Numbered from the stretch's first letter, positions 4,995-12,503 are shown. The stretch: DNA of 12,993 bases from an uncultured Clostridia bacterium (GCA_937884975.1 CAKZZS010000037.1:1-12993), one strand, 5' to 3'. Translations and numbers: made by a program. Notes: generated from the sequence alone by a model not told the origin.

Positions 4995-6241
4995 CGCCAT
5001 ACGCGCTCGAGCGCATAGCGAACCGCGTCGATGCTGTGATTGTTCGCGTCTGGAAAGTTACTTGTTATTTCATCTTCTTTGGTACGTTCATATTCGTACT
5101 TTGTGAACTCTTCCGCAGTAGCCGGACACCGAACCGGATCAATGACAATTGATTTAAGCGACTGTAGCCATTTCATACCATATCGCACGCTGTCGGGACC
5201 TTTTATCGCGCCGCGGCAGTTTGAACCGTAGGAGCGATAATCGCCCACGGATTTAGGTTCAGCGCTGTCTGCTGTTATAAGGTCGTATTCAGTAACGCCT
5301 TTCAGCATTTTGAGCGCCGCCCACGTTGTAGAATTGGACTGCTTGACTGCTCGATATTCACCGAAAATATAAAGCTTTTTCCGCGCCGCGTCATAGTGCA
5401 TTTTCGCCCAATGGTACGGATCGGGAAACCAGCCCCAGTCTATACCCATGTAGATATGATCGAATACGCTGATTTCATCGTCCGATATTTCGCGGACTTC
5501 AAGGTTATCAAACACCTCGCCGCCCGTCCCGGTCGGTTCTCCAAGATATTCGTGACGATATGCACGTTCGTTGACCGCTTTCAGCTCCTCGGCTTCGTTT
5601 ATGAACTGTTCACCGAGCCATGCGGGGTTTATCTCCGTATAACAGGATTTATGCCGCAGCGCGTCCCGCTTCGGCATCATAACATACTGATTGGCCCAGT
5701 TTGATTGACTTATAGGCGGGTTAAATGTTTTGAAAACGACGAACTTTGAACCGCCGCGGAGTACTGACTGCTGAACAGATCGGATTTCCTCCACACCTGC
5801 AAATTCGTCAAGTTCCTCAAACCACAGGAATTTTAAATAGCCTTTAGCGACCTTGATAGATTTCTGCTTTTTGGCTTTATCCAGACCACGAAACAGTATC
5901 ACTTGTCCTGTAGGTTTGTATATCGCTTTGTATGGGCTTTTGGTAGTTCTCCATAGGCTCGACACCCCGAGCGCTTCAATAGCCCATATAATCTGTTCAA
6001 ATACGCTTGTTTCAAGTGTACTCGCCGTTTTACGGTAAACAATAGCGTTGGCGTTAGGGTCTTCCATAATGCCCTCGACTATCTGCTCCGATACAAACGA
6101 CGATTTTGTTGAACCACGGCCGCCGTATAAATCATAATGGGTGTGCAGACCCTTTTTTATGTCCCAGTACACCTCATAGAACGGAGGAGCGATTATATCT
6201 GTGAGGCGAACACCCTCTTGATTATTTTGTACTACCGGCAT
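4979..6241 (-). CDS. terL: Terminase large subunit (Terminase_3-like ATPase/nuclease)
   Basis: This is the packaging motor, which pumps DNA into the prohead through the portal and cuts the concatemer. Of 420 residues, the ATPase comes first: Walker A GGRGSTKSS at 40-48, Walker B KFLWFEELDEF at 137-147, and a coupling-type motif FKTFNPP at 170-176. The RNase H-fold nuclease follows, with acidic residues at D268 (MGIDWG), D325 (TADSAEPKS) and D398/D405 (DANNHSIDAVRYAL). The length is normal for SPP1 gp2/PBSX-type subunits. The ATG overlaps the end of terS by 20 bases. A fuller ribosome-binding site is distant, so coupling to terS is likely. Confidence 0.95.
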   Translation of the reverse strand: MPVVQNNQEGVRLTDIIAPPFYEVYWDIKKGLHTHYDLYGGRGSTKSSFVSEQIVEGIMEDPNANAIVYRKTASTLETSVFEQIIWAIEALGVSSLWRTTKSPYKAIYKPTGQVILFRGLDKAKKQKSIKVAKGYLKFLWFEELDEFAGVEEIRSVQQSVLRGGSKFVVFKTFNPPISQSNWANQYVMMPKRDALRHKSCYTEINPAWLGEQFINEAEELKAVNERAYRHEYLGEPTGTGGEVFDNLEVREISDDEISVFDHIYMGIDWGWFPDPYHWAKMHYDAARKKLYIFGEYRAVKQSNSTTWAALKMLKGVTEYDLITADSAEPKSVGDYRSYGSNCRGAIKGPDSVRYGMKWLQSLKSIVIDPVRCPATAEEFTKYEYERTKEDEITSNFPDANNHSIDAVRYALERVWRKKGQ

Positions 6242-6770
6242 CCGTTGTTTGCTGCTCCGGCTGTGTAGGCGGTTTTGCCGCTGCCGGATTTGTCAAGGGG
6301 ATATCGCAGATGATCTTGACCGGGGACGCGTTCTCGTTTCCTGCAATTGTTTTTGTATCATTCCAGTCCTTGAAATTGTTTTGCAGACTGAATTTAGCCC
6401 CGTTCGCGCCGTCCTTGTCAAACAGTCGCTCCTCTGTGTACATTTCAAGCCGCAGCTTTGCCCTTGATATAACTCGATTGAACTTTTTACTCCTATGCTG
6501 ATAGTTCAGCAGACTTGTTCGGGAGTCGAAACCGAGCTTTAACGCCAGACCCGTTACTGTAGGCGGGCGTTTACCGACAATTATAGGGTAGCCGTACTTA
6601 TCGCATATAGCCTTTCCGTCCTCGTCAAGCAGCGGCTTACCGTCGCACTCGTCAAAGTATTCGTCTATAAGCTGTTCAAGCTTTTCAAGCTCCTCGTCCG
6701 TTTCTTTATATTTCGGGGGTCTGCCGCCCGCGTGTATAGGCTCTCTCCCGTCCTTACGTCTATTTGCCAT
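6222..6770 (-). CDS. terS: Terminase small subunit (GP3 DNA-packaging family-like)
   Basis: It recognises the packaging site and loads TerL. I start it at the ATG at 6770 (MANRRKDG), which has AGAGGTG eight bases upstream; an earlier ATG adds ten residues without a good site. Of 182 residues, a basic N-terminus (about 1-22) precedes acidic helices (25-43). An insert with a KPLLDEDG...YPII pattern follows, then a helix-turn-helix at about 70-95 (RPPTVTGLALKLGFDSRTSLLNY). A helix with AKLRLEMYTEERL and the GAKFSLQNNF signature of the family come next, and the tail is Pro/Gln/Thr-rich. It sits right after a terminator, so it may need readthrough or antitermination. Confidence 0.88.
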   Translation of the reverse strand: MANRRKDGREPIHAGGRPPKYKETDEELEKLEQLIDEYFDECDGKPLLDEDGKAICDKYGYPIIVGKRPPTVTGLALKLGFDSRTSLLNYQHRSKKFNRVISRAKLRLEMYTEERLFDKDGANGAKFSLQNNFKDWNDTKTIAGNENASPVKIICDIPLTNPAAAKPPTQPEQQTTDAGSTK

Positions 6771-6800
6771 TTCCGGCTCACCTCTTTTCATGCATAGCAA

Positions 6801-6831
6801 AACCCCGCCTCACGATAACGTGAGCGGGGTT
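6801..6831 (-). terminator. GC-rich terminator between the effector cassette and terS
   Basis: On the minus strand AACCCCGCTCACG pairs with CGTGAGGCGGGGTT (one bulged G) around a TTAT loop, followed by TTTTGC. It lies 16 bases after the stop of the 54-residue gene and about 30 bases before terS. It separates the effector cassette from the packaging genes; the plus-strand version could also stop antisense transcription. Confidence 0.8.
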
Positions 6832-6846
6832 AGTGGTATGCGGTTG

Positions 6847-7011
6847 TTACTTCTTGTTCTTGCTGCCGCCTGTGGACTTTTTCTGCCCTGTGGACTTTTT
6901 CTTGACAGGCGGCTTTTCAAATACCGCGTTTGCCGCGTCCATAGCCCGAACATAAGCGTCAAATTCTTCCTTTGTTTTCGGGTTGTACTTGTTTGCGTTG
7001 TTGTTTGCCAT
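6847..7011 (-). CDS. 54-residue protein with lysine-rich tail, after the PARP-like gene
   Basis: The start is the ATG at 7011, after AGGAGG and a 7-base spacer. The product opens MANNNANKYNPKTKEEFDAY, has one short helix, and ends in a repeated basic tail (KKKSTGQKKSTGG, then KNKK). It starts 13 bases after the stop of the 267-residue gene and ends just before a terminator. The 55-residue gene at 7836-8003 is its positional twin, with the same size and a basic tail, and likewise follows an ADP-ribosyltransferase-like gene. I do not recognise a family. A nucleic-acid-binding or packaging partner is possible. Confidence 0.75.
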   Translation of the reverse strand: MANNNANKYNPKTKEEFDAYVRAMDAANAVFEKPPVKKKSTGQKKSTGGSKNKK

Positions 7012-7023
7012 AATTGCCTCCTA

Positions 7024-7827
7024 TTAGTGATCCAGAACTACTACCGCCGCGCGGTCAATTACGTTTCTGTATGAACTTGATACAGGACCGCCGGATATGA
7101 CGTTATATCCCATAGCAAGCGCATAAAGAGACAGATTTTCATTAGAAACACTCCCTATCGCTCGAGCTGCTTTGGGGTGCGAACGAGCGAACGAGGGTAT
7201 TTTACGTTTAAGTGCGCCATAGTCTATGACCCTCGCAGTCGCGGGGTTAAGAACAGATGTGAGCGTTGCTCCCGTCCCGTAGCCTGTCCTGCCGCCGCCG
7301 TTCATATCAAAGTACGTTCCCGCACCGGATGCCTTACCACCAAACTTACCGCCGATATAGTTAAGTTCTGAATATCGGAATATGTTTGCGATATGCGGTG
7401 CTTTGTACGGACCGTTATCGTCAACGCTTCTTGACATGACTTGACTTTGCGGTATGTTGTTCTGCTTCATAAACTGATTGAATGATGCTTGATCCATAAC
7501 CGTAGGCGCTCCGTTAAGTCCCACTTGATACACAAATTTCTGTGTTGCATCCGGTCTATCGTTCAAGAAATTCGGCATATCAACATTACGCGAGTCAATG
7601 ACCGCCTGTGCGAGCTGGTCATCTGTCATAGCCGCTATCTGTGCGAGGGTTGCACTCGCCTGTAACGGCGCTTGCAAGTTACTACTCGGCTGTATCGGTT
7701 GCGGCTGTTGCTGTTGCGGCATCTGCGGGGGTTGAACCTGTGCGGGAGCGGACTGCGGAGCGGCTTGTACTGTTGCGGTTGCCTGCATAGCAGGCGTTAT
7801 ACCGCTTTTTGCACTTCTACCTCCCAT
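7024..7827 (-). CDS. Putative ADP-ribosyltransferase (PARP-like fold) with MGGRSAKSG tag
   Basis: The 267-residue product starts MGGRSAKSG, shared exactly with two neighbouring genes. A Gln/Pro/Ala-rich disordered stretch (about 10-60) and a helical segment (61-125) follow. The C-terminal domain has the order seen in PARP-like ADP-ribosyltransferases: an Arg-containing strand (VMSRSVD, R133), GAGTYFDMN (168-175) matching the GxGxYF motif, then a TARVIDYGALKR strand (197-208). It ends with ALAMGYNVISGG and YRNVIDRAAVVVLDH. Such enzymes transfer ADP-ribose from NAD to protein or nucleic acid; phages use them to modify the host transcription or translation apparatus. AGGAGG lies four bases before the ATG. 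It is placed late, just upstream of terS. The fold assignment is by motif only. Confidence 0.65.
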   Translation of the reverse strand: MGGRSAKSGITPAMQATATVQAAPQSAPAQVQPPQMPQQQQPQPIQPSSNLQAPLQASATLAQIAAMTDDQLAQAVIDSRNVDMPNFLNDRPDATQKFVYQVGLNGAPTVMDQASFNQFMKQNNIPQSQVMSRSVDDNGPYKAPHIANIFRYSELNYIGGKFGGKASGAGTYFDMNGGGRTGYGTGATLTSVLNPATARVIDYGALKRKIPSFARSHPKAARAIGSVSNENLSLYALAMGYNVISGGPVSSSYRNVIDRAAVVVLDH

Positions 7828-7835
7828 ATACCCTC

Positions 7836-8003
7836 CTACTTTGTTTTCTTCTTCGTGACAGGCTTTTTCTTTGCCATTTCAGCGTTGATCTTGTCAATTA
7901 CTTTCTGCTGTGCGGGCGTATTTGGACTTACAAACACACCTTTACCACCCGTTGTAAACCTGTCATCAAGTGACTTGCTTATTCCTGTTGTTTTCTTTGC
8001 CAT
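7836..8003 (-). CDS. 55-residue protein with lysine-rich tail, after the R-S-E ART gene
   Basis: The start is the ATG at 8003, with AGGAGG nine bases upstream, 15 bases after the stop of the gene at 8019. The product opens MAKKTTGISKSLDDRF, has a short helix around QQKVIDKINAEMAKKK, and ends VTKKKTK. Its length, basic tail and position after an ART-like gene resemble the 54-residue gene at 6847-7011, although the cores differ. It ends eight bases before the next tagged gene. No family is recognised. Confidence 0.75.
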   Translation of the reverse strand: MAKKTTGISKSLDDRFTTGGKGVFVSPNTPAQQKVIDKINAEMAKKKPVTKKKTK

Positions 8004-8018
8004 AATAAAGCGCCTCCT

Positions 8019-8909
8019 TTAATCGACTTCAACTGTTAATACAAGTTGATCCTGTGAGCTTAAATAGGCTGTTCCTTTTTGACGGACTTTCCTGCTGCTG
8101 TCAACACGAACACCTACAATTTTCATATTTTTTCGTCCACCGGACGGAGCGAGAACTACTTCGCCTATCGCGCCGCCGGGACCATTTCCGGGCATCATAG
8201 CCTGTGTACTTGCTTTCGCTTTATACTCGATACGGACTGCACGATGCTGGAATGTCATTTTTGACTGCGAGGATGCGTTCTTAAAGTCATTATAAGACGT
8301 TGACAAGAAACGTTCCTCGCCGTAGGTTTTACCTACTAACGCGGCCTGTAACTGACTTACGGGCATTGTTGAAAAATTGGCGTTCTTGATACCGTTCTGC
8401 TTTAAAAGCGTGTTTACAAACTCGCCGTGATCGTAACGTGTTAAATTCACGTTATATCCGAGATTATGCATAGCCGCCATAAGGTGACGGTATGTATAGG
8501 CTTGATTTGCGTTCATCTGTGGTGCAACACCGTTTTGAGCGGCTTGTACAAGTAAGTGATTAAGGTTTTGTGACATACTGTACATTGAACCGCTTTCGGG
8601 CTGGTCATCAAGATACTGTATCGTTGCAGTAATTTGATCCGCAGTAAGGTTTTGGTTTTGGTAATACTGTCTGCCGTTATAAAGATCGTGAAACGGCGAA
8701 TTATCGACCGTAGGAAACGCCGCATTATTTGCTTGCTGTGCCTGCTGTGGTGTATTTGCCAAATTAGGCGGTTGCTGTTGCATCTGAAATGCGGACGGAG
8801 TCACGGGGGTTGCACCAGCCATAGAAACCGAACCGCCCATAGCAGACGGCGCTGTCGTAGGAGATACACCTACCGACGATAAACCGCTTTTTGCACTTCT
8901 GCCTCCCAT
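8019..8909 (-). CDS. Putative ADP-ribosyltransferase (R-S-E class) with MGGRSAKSG tag
   Basis: I start it at the ATG at 8909 because that gives the MGGRSAKSG opening of its neighbours; a TTG at 8942 would add 11 residues and place the AGGAGG inside the gene. Of 296 residues, a Gln/Ala/Pro/Asn-rich linker (about 10-68) precedes helices (85-125). The core then has R158 (NVNLTRYD), the STS motif in EERFLSTSYN (198-207), and GEVVLAP with E250. This is the R-S-E order of ExoS/C3-like toxins. The acidic residue two before the catalytic Glu is Ile248 rather than Glu or Gln, so the target class or even the activity is uncertain. The AGGAGG is 13 bases from this ATG, longer than usual. It probably modifies a host protein early in infection if loaded into the virion. 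Confidence 0.65.
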   Translation of the reverse strand: MGGRSAKSGLSSVGVSPTTAPSAMGGSVSMAGATPVTPSAFQMQQQPPNLANTPQQAQQANNAAFPTVDNSPFHDLYNGRQYYQNQNLTADQITATIQYLDDQPESGSMYSMSQNLNHLLVQAAQNGVAPQMNANQAYTYRHLMAAMHNLGYNVNLTRYDHGEFVNTLLKQNGIKNANFSTMPVSQLQAALVGKTYGEERFLSTSYNDFKNASSQSKMTFQHRAVRIEYKAKASTQAMMPGNGPGGAIGEVVLAPSGGRKNMKIVGVRVDSSRKVRQKGTAYLSSQDQLVLTVEVD

Positions 8910-8992
8910 TTGTATTATAACACCTCCTTTGTGAAAAGTCAAACATCACCCGTTGCAGCGGCGTGTAGCTGTTCAGCCTGCCGCCGTAGTGA

Positions 8993-9662
8993 CTATATTC
9001 CCATTTCTCTTTTTGACACCCTTATTATGGGTTTGAATTTGCCCGTCTTTATGTCCTTTAGTACGTCCACAATTGTTTTGCTGTAGGGTTTAGCGTTTCC
9101 TTTGTTCGCATAAACATCACTTACGGCTTCTGCTACTTTCTCTACAGCATTTTTTGAACCGTACCCGGAAATAGCAGGATTAGAACCATATCTTTTCTTT
9201 GCCTCTTTCATTATGGCAGTTTCCAGCTTTCCTTTATCCCTTGCGGTTGCCCTTTCAAGAAATGCCCGCGAGGATGTTTTATTCTTGTCATCCGGATTGA
9301 TTGACACGTTATGTTTAAGTAATGCGTTTATAAGAGCGTGACCACCCTCGTGCGCTCCTGTTCCGTAAAACGTGTCAGATGTAAAATACCCGTTACTGCT
9401 TGTTTCGCCTTTTGAAAGTACGCTAACGGATATTGTCAATTCGCCGTTTCCGTCCATTCCTGTTGAGCCGTTTGACGAAAAATATACGCCCGTAAACTCA
9501 CTGCTAAAGCCAAAATCCATAAGTACGTCCATTACCCCCCCCCACGACGTTATCAGCTTCATGCTGATACTGTCCGGGAGAACCCTGCACGCGTAAACCT
9601 GCATATAAGTTATTTGTGGCTTGCGTATTTGTAAATCCACTTTTGGCACTTCTACCACCCAT
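8993..9662 (-). CDS. MGGRSAKSG-tagged putative metallopeptidase, frameshifted at a G9 run
   Basis: Translation from the ATG at 9662 (AGGAGG ten bases upstream) gives MGGRSAKSGFTNTQATNNLY and about 40 codons, then leaves frame at nine consecutive G (plus-strand C at 9535-9543). The other frame continues to 8993. With eight G the two parts join into one 222-residue protein. That protein has a short linker, a beta-rich middle, GAHEGGHAL (H104, E105, H108) as a zinc-protease helix, and a later VEKVAEAVSDVY helix that can give the third ligand. Without the join, the upstream frame ends after 56 residues with the sequence GRTYGFWL. A sequencing or assembly indel, phase variation, or slippage during expression are all possible. 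The substrate is unknown. Confidence 0.7.
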
Positions 9663-9667
9663 AACCT

Positions 9668-10288
9668 TTATTCCTCCTGCCGCCATTTACTCTGGAATGA
9701 CTTCACCGGTATGATGTTTCCGGTGCAGCCCTCGGGTACTGTCCCATAGATGATTATTGTTGACGGTTCAAGCCGCTTGAGCATTTCGTTGTAACCGTCA
9801 AGGAATAACTGTTTTATTTCCTTATTGAGCTGTGTTCCCACGCTCGATATAGCGACCATACTACCGACGGGCTCACCGTCGAAACACCAATCGTAGCTTT
9901 CGTGATCCGACCACGATATTGTAGGAATGACCGTGATGCCCTTTGCCTGCCAGTATGCCGCACACCAGTGCTTTCGGTAATGGTTATATATCTGAATTGC
10001 TTTCGGAAAGTCGGTGAACGTCGAGAAGTCCGGCGAACACACCGCTTGAAACCGCGATAAAAGCGGTACATAGCTGTCCGGTTGCGCCCATACGCGGTTG
10101 AATTGGTAATCGTCGATAAAGAAGTGAACACCGTGTATATCGCGCTCGTCGCACGTCCGGGCATAGTTGAACCCTATCCAGTTGTCAACCTCGCATTGTA
10201 CCGGCTGTATCTGCGGTATGCCATAAGGCGGCACGCCCTCGAATATAGCCTTATTCAGATTTTCATAATTTCTCTGTTGCTTATACAT
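9668..10288 (-). CDS. DUF4417 domain protein
   Basis: The 206-residue product matches my memory of the DUF4417 family along its length: NWIGFNYARTC, GVHFFIDDYQFNRVW, AVCSPDFSTFTDFPKAIQIY, HYRKHWCAAYWQ, TISWSDHESYDWCFDGEP, SSVGTQ and IIIYGTVPEG. The biochemical role is not known; these genes are found in Firmicutes phages and plasmids. The stop codon is five bases before the tagged metallopeptidase gene, whose ribosome-binding site is inside this gene's end. The ATG has only a weak purine-rich GGGGGC leader. It is the first protein gene after the structured RNA region, so that RNA may be its leader. Confidence 0.88.
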   Translation of the reverse strand: MYKQQRNYENLNKAIFEGVPPYGIPQIQPVQCEVDNWIGFNYARTCDERDIHGVHFFIDDYQFNRVWAQPDSYVPLLSRFQAVCSPDFSTFTDFPKAIQIYNHYRKHWCAAYWQAKGITVIPTISWSDHESYDWCFDGEPVGSMVAISSVGTQLNKEIKQLFLDGYNEMLKRLEPSTIIIYGTVPEGCTGNIIPVKSFQSKWRQEE

Positions 10289-10319
10289 TCTACCGCGCCC
10301 CCGTAGATGCTTTATAATA

Positions 10320-10650
10320 ATACCCTCGGTTTTGTAAGCGCCCCGTATTGTGGGGAAACTACCGCCGAGGGTATGTTTTAGGTTGCCAGAACGCCCACGA
10401 TATTGCGCTCATTACGAGCTTGTGGGAGAAGTCTATATGCGGATATAAAAGCGGCACTTGACATTTCAAGCACCGCTTTAGGCTGTAACTGCGTCCACAC
10501 CCGCAGGCGGGAAACCGTTCTACAGCACGATCCCTTAATTTCAGCCCGCCGCCACAGCGACGAGCCGAAAGTGGAATAGATCGACGGGAGGAGTCCGATA
10601 AGGCAGGAGGCGCACCCTGCTGCTCCCCCTGCTCGATCCATATTTCCACG
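10320..10650 (-). ncRNA. Candidate structured non-coding RNA (about 210-330 nt)
   Basis: This gap in the protein genes folds into a chain of stems on the minus strand. P1: 10644-10649 with 10571-10576 and 10633-10638 with 10579-10584. P2: 10616-10623 with 10603-10610 (one mismatch). P3: 10557-10565 with 10544-10552, nine pairs including two G-U, loop TGTG. P4: 10517-10526 with 10482-10489 (bulged), enclosing CCCGC/GCGGG at 10500-10511. P5: 10466-10479 with 10448-10461. P6: 10422-10426 with 10394-10398 and 10416-10419 with 10407-10410. P7: 10365-10374 with 10320-10329. The G-U pairs in P3 and P5 become A-C mismatches on the plus strand, so the minus strand is the RNA. An extended -10 promoter would start it at the first base of P1. 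I cannot match it to a known RNA class. Confidence 0.6.
10448..10479 (-). terminator. 14-bp hairpin with T-tract inside the structured RNA
   Basis: On the minus strand AAAGCGGTGCTTGA pairs fully with TCAAGTGCCGCTTT, including a tandem G-U, around the loop AATG; TATAT follows the T run. It could end the RNA at about 210 nt or act as an attenuator for the DUF4417 operon. Confidence 0.5.
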
Positions 10651-10655
10651 ATATC

Positions 10656-10664
10656 AGTATAGCA
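10656..10664 (-). promoter_or_regulatory. Possible extended -10 promoter for the structured RNA
   Basis: The minus strand reads TGCTATACT (10664-10656). There is no good -35 at 16-18 bases. A CCCCC/GGGGG inverted repeat lies just upstream (about 10668-10687). The predicted start point, near 10649, coincides with the 5' base of stem P1. Confidence 0.4.
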
Positions 10665-10722
10665 CACCCCCGAGGGACATTGGGGGACAACTTTGCATTT
10701 TGTGTAAAAAGTTAAATTTCTT

Positions 10723-11124
10723 TTAATGATTTTTCAAGTAACGGTAACAGCATTTCTTTACAGCGCCTACGGAATTACCGCCTCCCACCTTGACTGAAAC
10801 CTCGTCCCACGATAACCCCTGTTCAAATCGTAAGCTGAACACCGCGCGAACGTGACTATCATCTATGCCGGATATGTACCGTTCAAGCCTGTTCTTTTCA
10901 TGAATACACTGTATCTGCTTTGCGGCTATAAGAGCTTTCAGATCGTCGATTTCTTCAACGAGCTTTTCTATCTTGCTTGCACCGTCCCCCGAACCGCGCG
11001 GCAAGTCTGTCATACGCGGGGACGAGGGAGCGGCGGCCATAGCCTCCAATTCGTCAAGCCGCTGTTGGTCTATCTCGATTTCCCGTTTAAGGTAAAATAG
11101 CTGTGATAATTCCTTTAATGTCAT
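10723..11124 (-). CDS. DUF1492-like phage transcriptional regulator (sigma-70 region 4-like HTH)
   Basis: Of 133 residues, two helical, coiled-coil-like stretches (about 1-30 and 50-85) are separated by a Pro/Ser/Gly-rich linker. A C-terminal helix-turn-helix follows (86-133: AVFSLRFEQGLSWDEVSVKV, GGGNSVGAVKKCCYRYLKNH). This is the layout of DUF1492/ArpU/RinA-type phage regulators thought to activate late genes. It overlaps the helicase stop by four bases (ATGA) and has AAGGAGG ten bases upstream. It is the last gene before the late region, in keeping with a switch role. Confidence 0.8.
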   Translation of the reverse strand: MTLKELSQLFYLKREIEIDQQRLDELEAMAAAPSSPRMTDLPRGSGDGASKIEKLVEEIDDLKALIAAKQIQCIHEKNRLERYISGIDDSHVRAVFSLRFEQGLSWDEVSVKVGGGNSVGAVKKCCYRYLKNH

Positions 11125-12503
11125 TTCTGCATAGCCTCCTTGATTTGTGATATTCTGACTTTCAGCGACTCCAACAGGCTTTCTTGTACCTTGTCTTTGT
11201 CGGTCAATGATAATATAACATCTTCGTCCCTGCCGCCCTGCACGATAAGCCTATGCACGATAACGGGGTATTTCTGCCCCTGCCGGTGCAGCCGCTTGTT
11301 CGTCTGCTGAAATTCCTCAAGCGTCCACGTCAAGCCGAACCAGATTATATGATGACCACCCTCTTGTAAATTCAGACCATAGCCGCATGATGCAGGATGC
11401 AATAATAACAAATCTATATTGCCCGCGTTCCAATCGTTTTTATCCTTTACGCCGGAATAAACGCGAACACGGAGATTTGTTCGTTGCAGGGCTGTTAAAA
11501 GCCTGTCAAGATCGTGCTTGAAATAATAGCATACAAGCGCGTGCTGACCGCCAAGCTGTTCTACCGTTTCCATAAATGCCTCTATCTTGCAATCGTGAAC
11601 CGGTACGACGTTGTGCTGTTCGTCATACACCGCCCCATTACAGAGCTGCAACAGCTTTCCAGACAGCGACGCGGCATTTGTGGCTGTTATCGTTTCCTCG
11701 TCGATTTCAAGCACATAGTCACGCGCGAGCCTGTTATATGCCGCCTTTGCCGCGGCATCCAGAACGACGGGAATGTCGTTGTAAACAAAATCCGGTAAAT
11801 CAAGATAGTCCTCGGACTTCATTGATAAGCAGATATCGGATATAGCTTCGTGTATTGCCTGCTCCGCGCCCTCTTTCGGGGCATAGCTGAATATCGTTGT
11901 CCGGCTTCGTTTATCCGGTACAAAATACAGGTCCCTATAAACCGATATAGTGCGACCCAGACGCGCCCCACCGTCAAGCAAGTAAAGCTGCGACCACAAA
12001 TCAAGCAGACCGTGAGGGTTTGGCGTTCCCGTAAGCTCGATAACGCGCTTTATTTTCGGGCGAACTGTTTTTAATGCCTTGAACCGCTTTGTTGTGTGAG
12101 ACTTGAAAGAACTGCTTTCGTCTATAACAACTACGTCGAACGGCCAATTGAACCCGTAATAATCAACGAGCCATTGTGTGTTTTCTCGGTTGATGACGTA
12201 GATGTCCGCGTCACTTTGCAGCGCCCTCGCCCGCTGTGTAACCGACCCGAGCGCTCCCACGATCCGCAGGAGTCCGAGATGCTCCCACTTTCGCTGTTCG
12301 GTTTGCCAAGTGTCCTCGGCTACCTTTTTCGGCGCGATTATAAGAACTTTACCAATTTGCCACCGATAGTATTTAAGCTCCTGCAAGGCTGTCAAGGTTA
12401 TGACGGTCTTACCGAGTCCCATATCAAGGAACAGCCCTATGTTCGGCGTGTCAAGTATTCTGTTGATGCAATACTGTTGATACGCATAAGGAACAAATTT
12501 CAT
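11121..12503 (-). CDS. SNF2-like DEAD/DEAH-type helicase
   Basis: This superfamily 2 ATPase of 460 residues has motif I DMGLGKTV (27-34), Ia LIIAPKK (54-60), II VVIDESS (125-131), III ELTGTPNP (156-163), V CGYGLNLQ (373-380) and VI QTNKRLHRQGQ (400-410). It is a compact SNF2-type translocase without extra domains, usual in Firmicutes phages where it follows a VRR-NUC gene. It probably acts on phage DNA in replication or recombination together with that nuclease. Its ATG overlaps the nuclease stop by four bases and its own stop overlaps the next start by four. Confidence 0.93.
   Translation of the reverse strand: MKFVPYAYQQYCINRILDTPNIGLFLDMGLGKTVITLTALQELKYYRWQIGKVLIIAPKKVAEDTWQTEQRKWEHLGLLRIVGALGSVTQRARALQSDADIYVINRENTQWLVDYYGFNWPFDVVVIDESSSFKSHTTKRFKALKTVRPKIKRVIELTGTPNPHGLLDLWSQLYLLDGGARLGRTISVYRDLYFVPDKRSRTTIFSYAPKEGAEQAIHEAISDICLSMKSEDYLDLPDFVYNDIPVVLDAAAKAAYNRLARDYVLEIDEETITATNAASLSGKLLQLCNGAVYDEQHNVVPVHDCKIEAFMETVEQLGGQHALVCYYFKHDLDRLLTALQRTNLRVRVYSGVKDKNDWNAGNIDLLLLHPASCGYGLNLQEGGHHIIWFGLTWTLEEFQQTNKRLHRQGQKYPVIVHRLIVQGGRDEDVILSLTDKDKVQESLLESLKVRISQIKEAMQK

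Noticed and set aside
8019..8942. TTG start at 8942 for the second ART-like gene
   Set aside because: It has no ribosome-binding site of its own and would bury the AGGAGG and the shared MGGRSAKSG start inside the gene.
8910..8992. Coding-looking sequence after the metallopeptidase stop (in-frame SLRRQAEQLHAAATGDV after TAG; another frame GGRLNSYTPLQR)
   Set aside because: Two frames both look plausible and there is no start or ribosome-binding site. It may be a remnant or an extension lost to the TAG, but I cannot support either.
10359..10667. 102-codon minus-strand frame with a CxC...CxxC pattern
   Set aside because: It would start at a GTG without a ribosome-binding site, other frames are equally open, and its sequence is accounted for by consecutive stems with G-U pairs. 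I prefer an RNA, but a small zinc-ribbon protein is not excluded.
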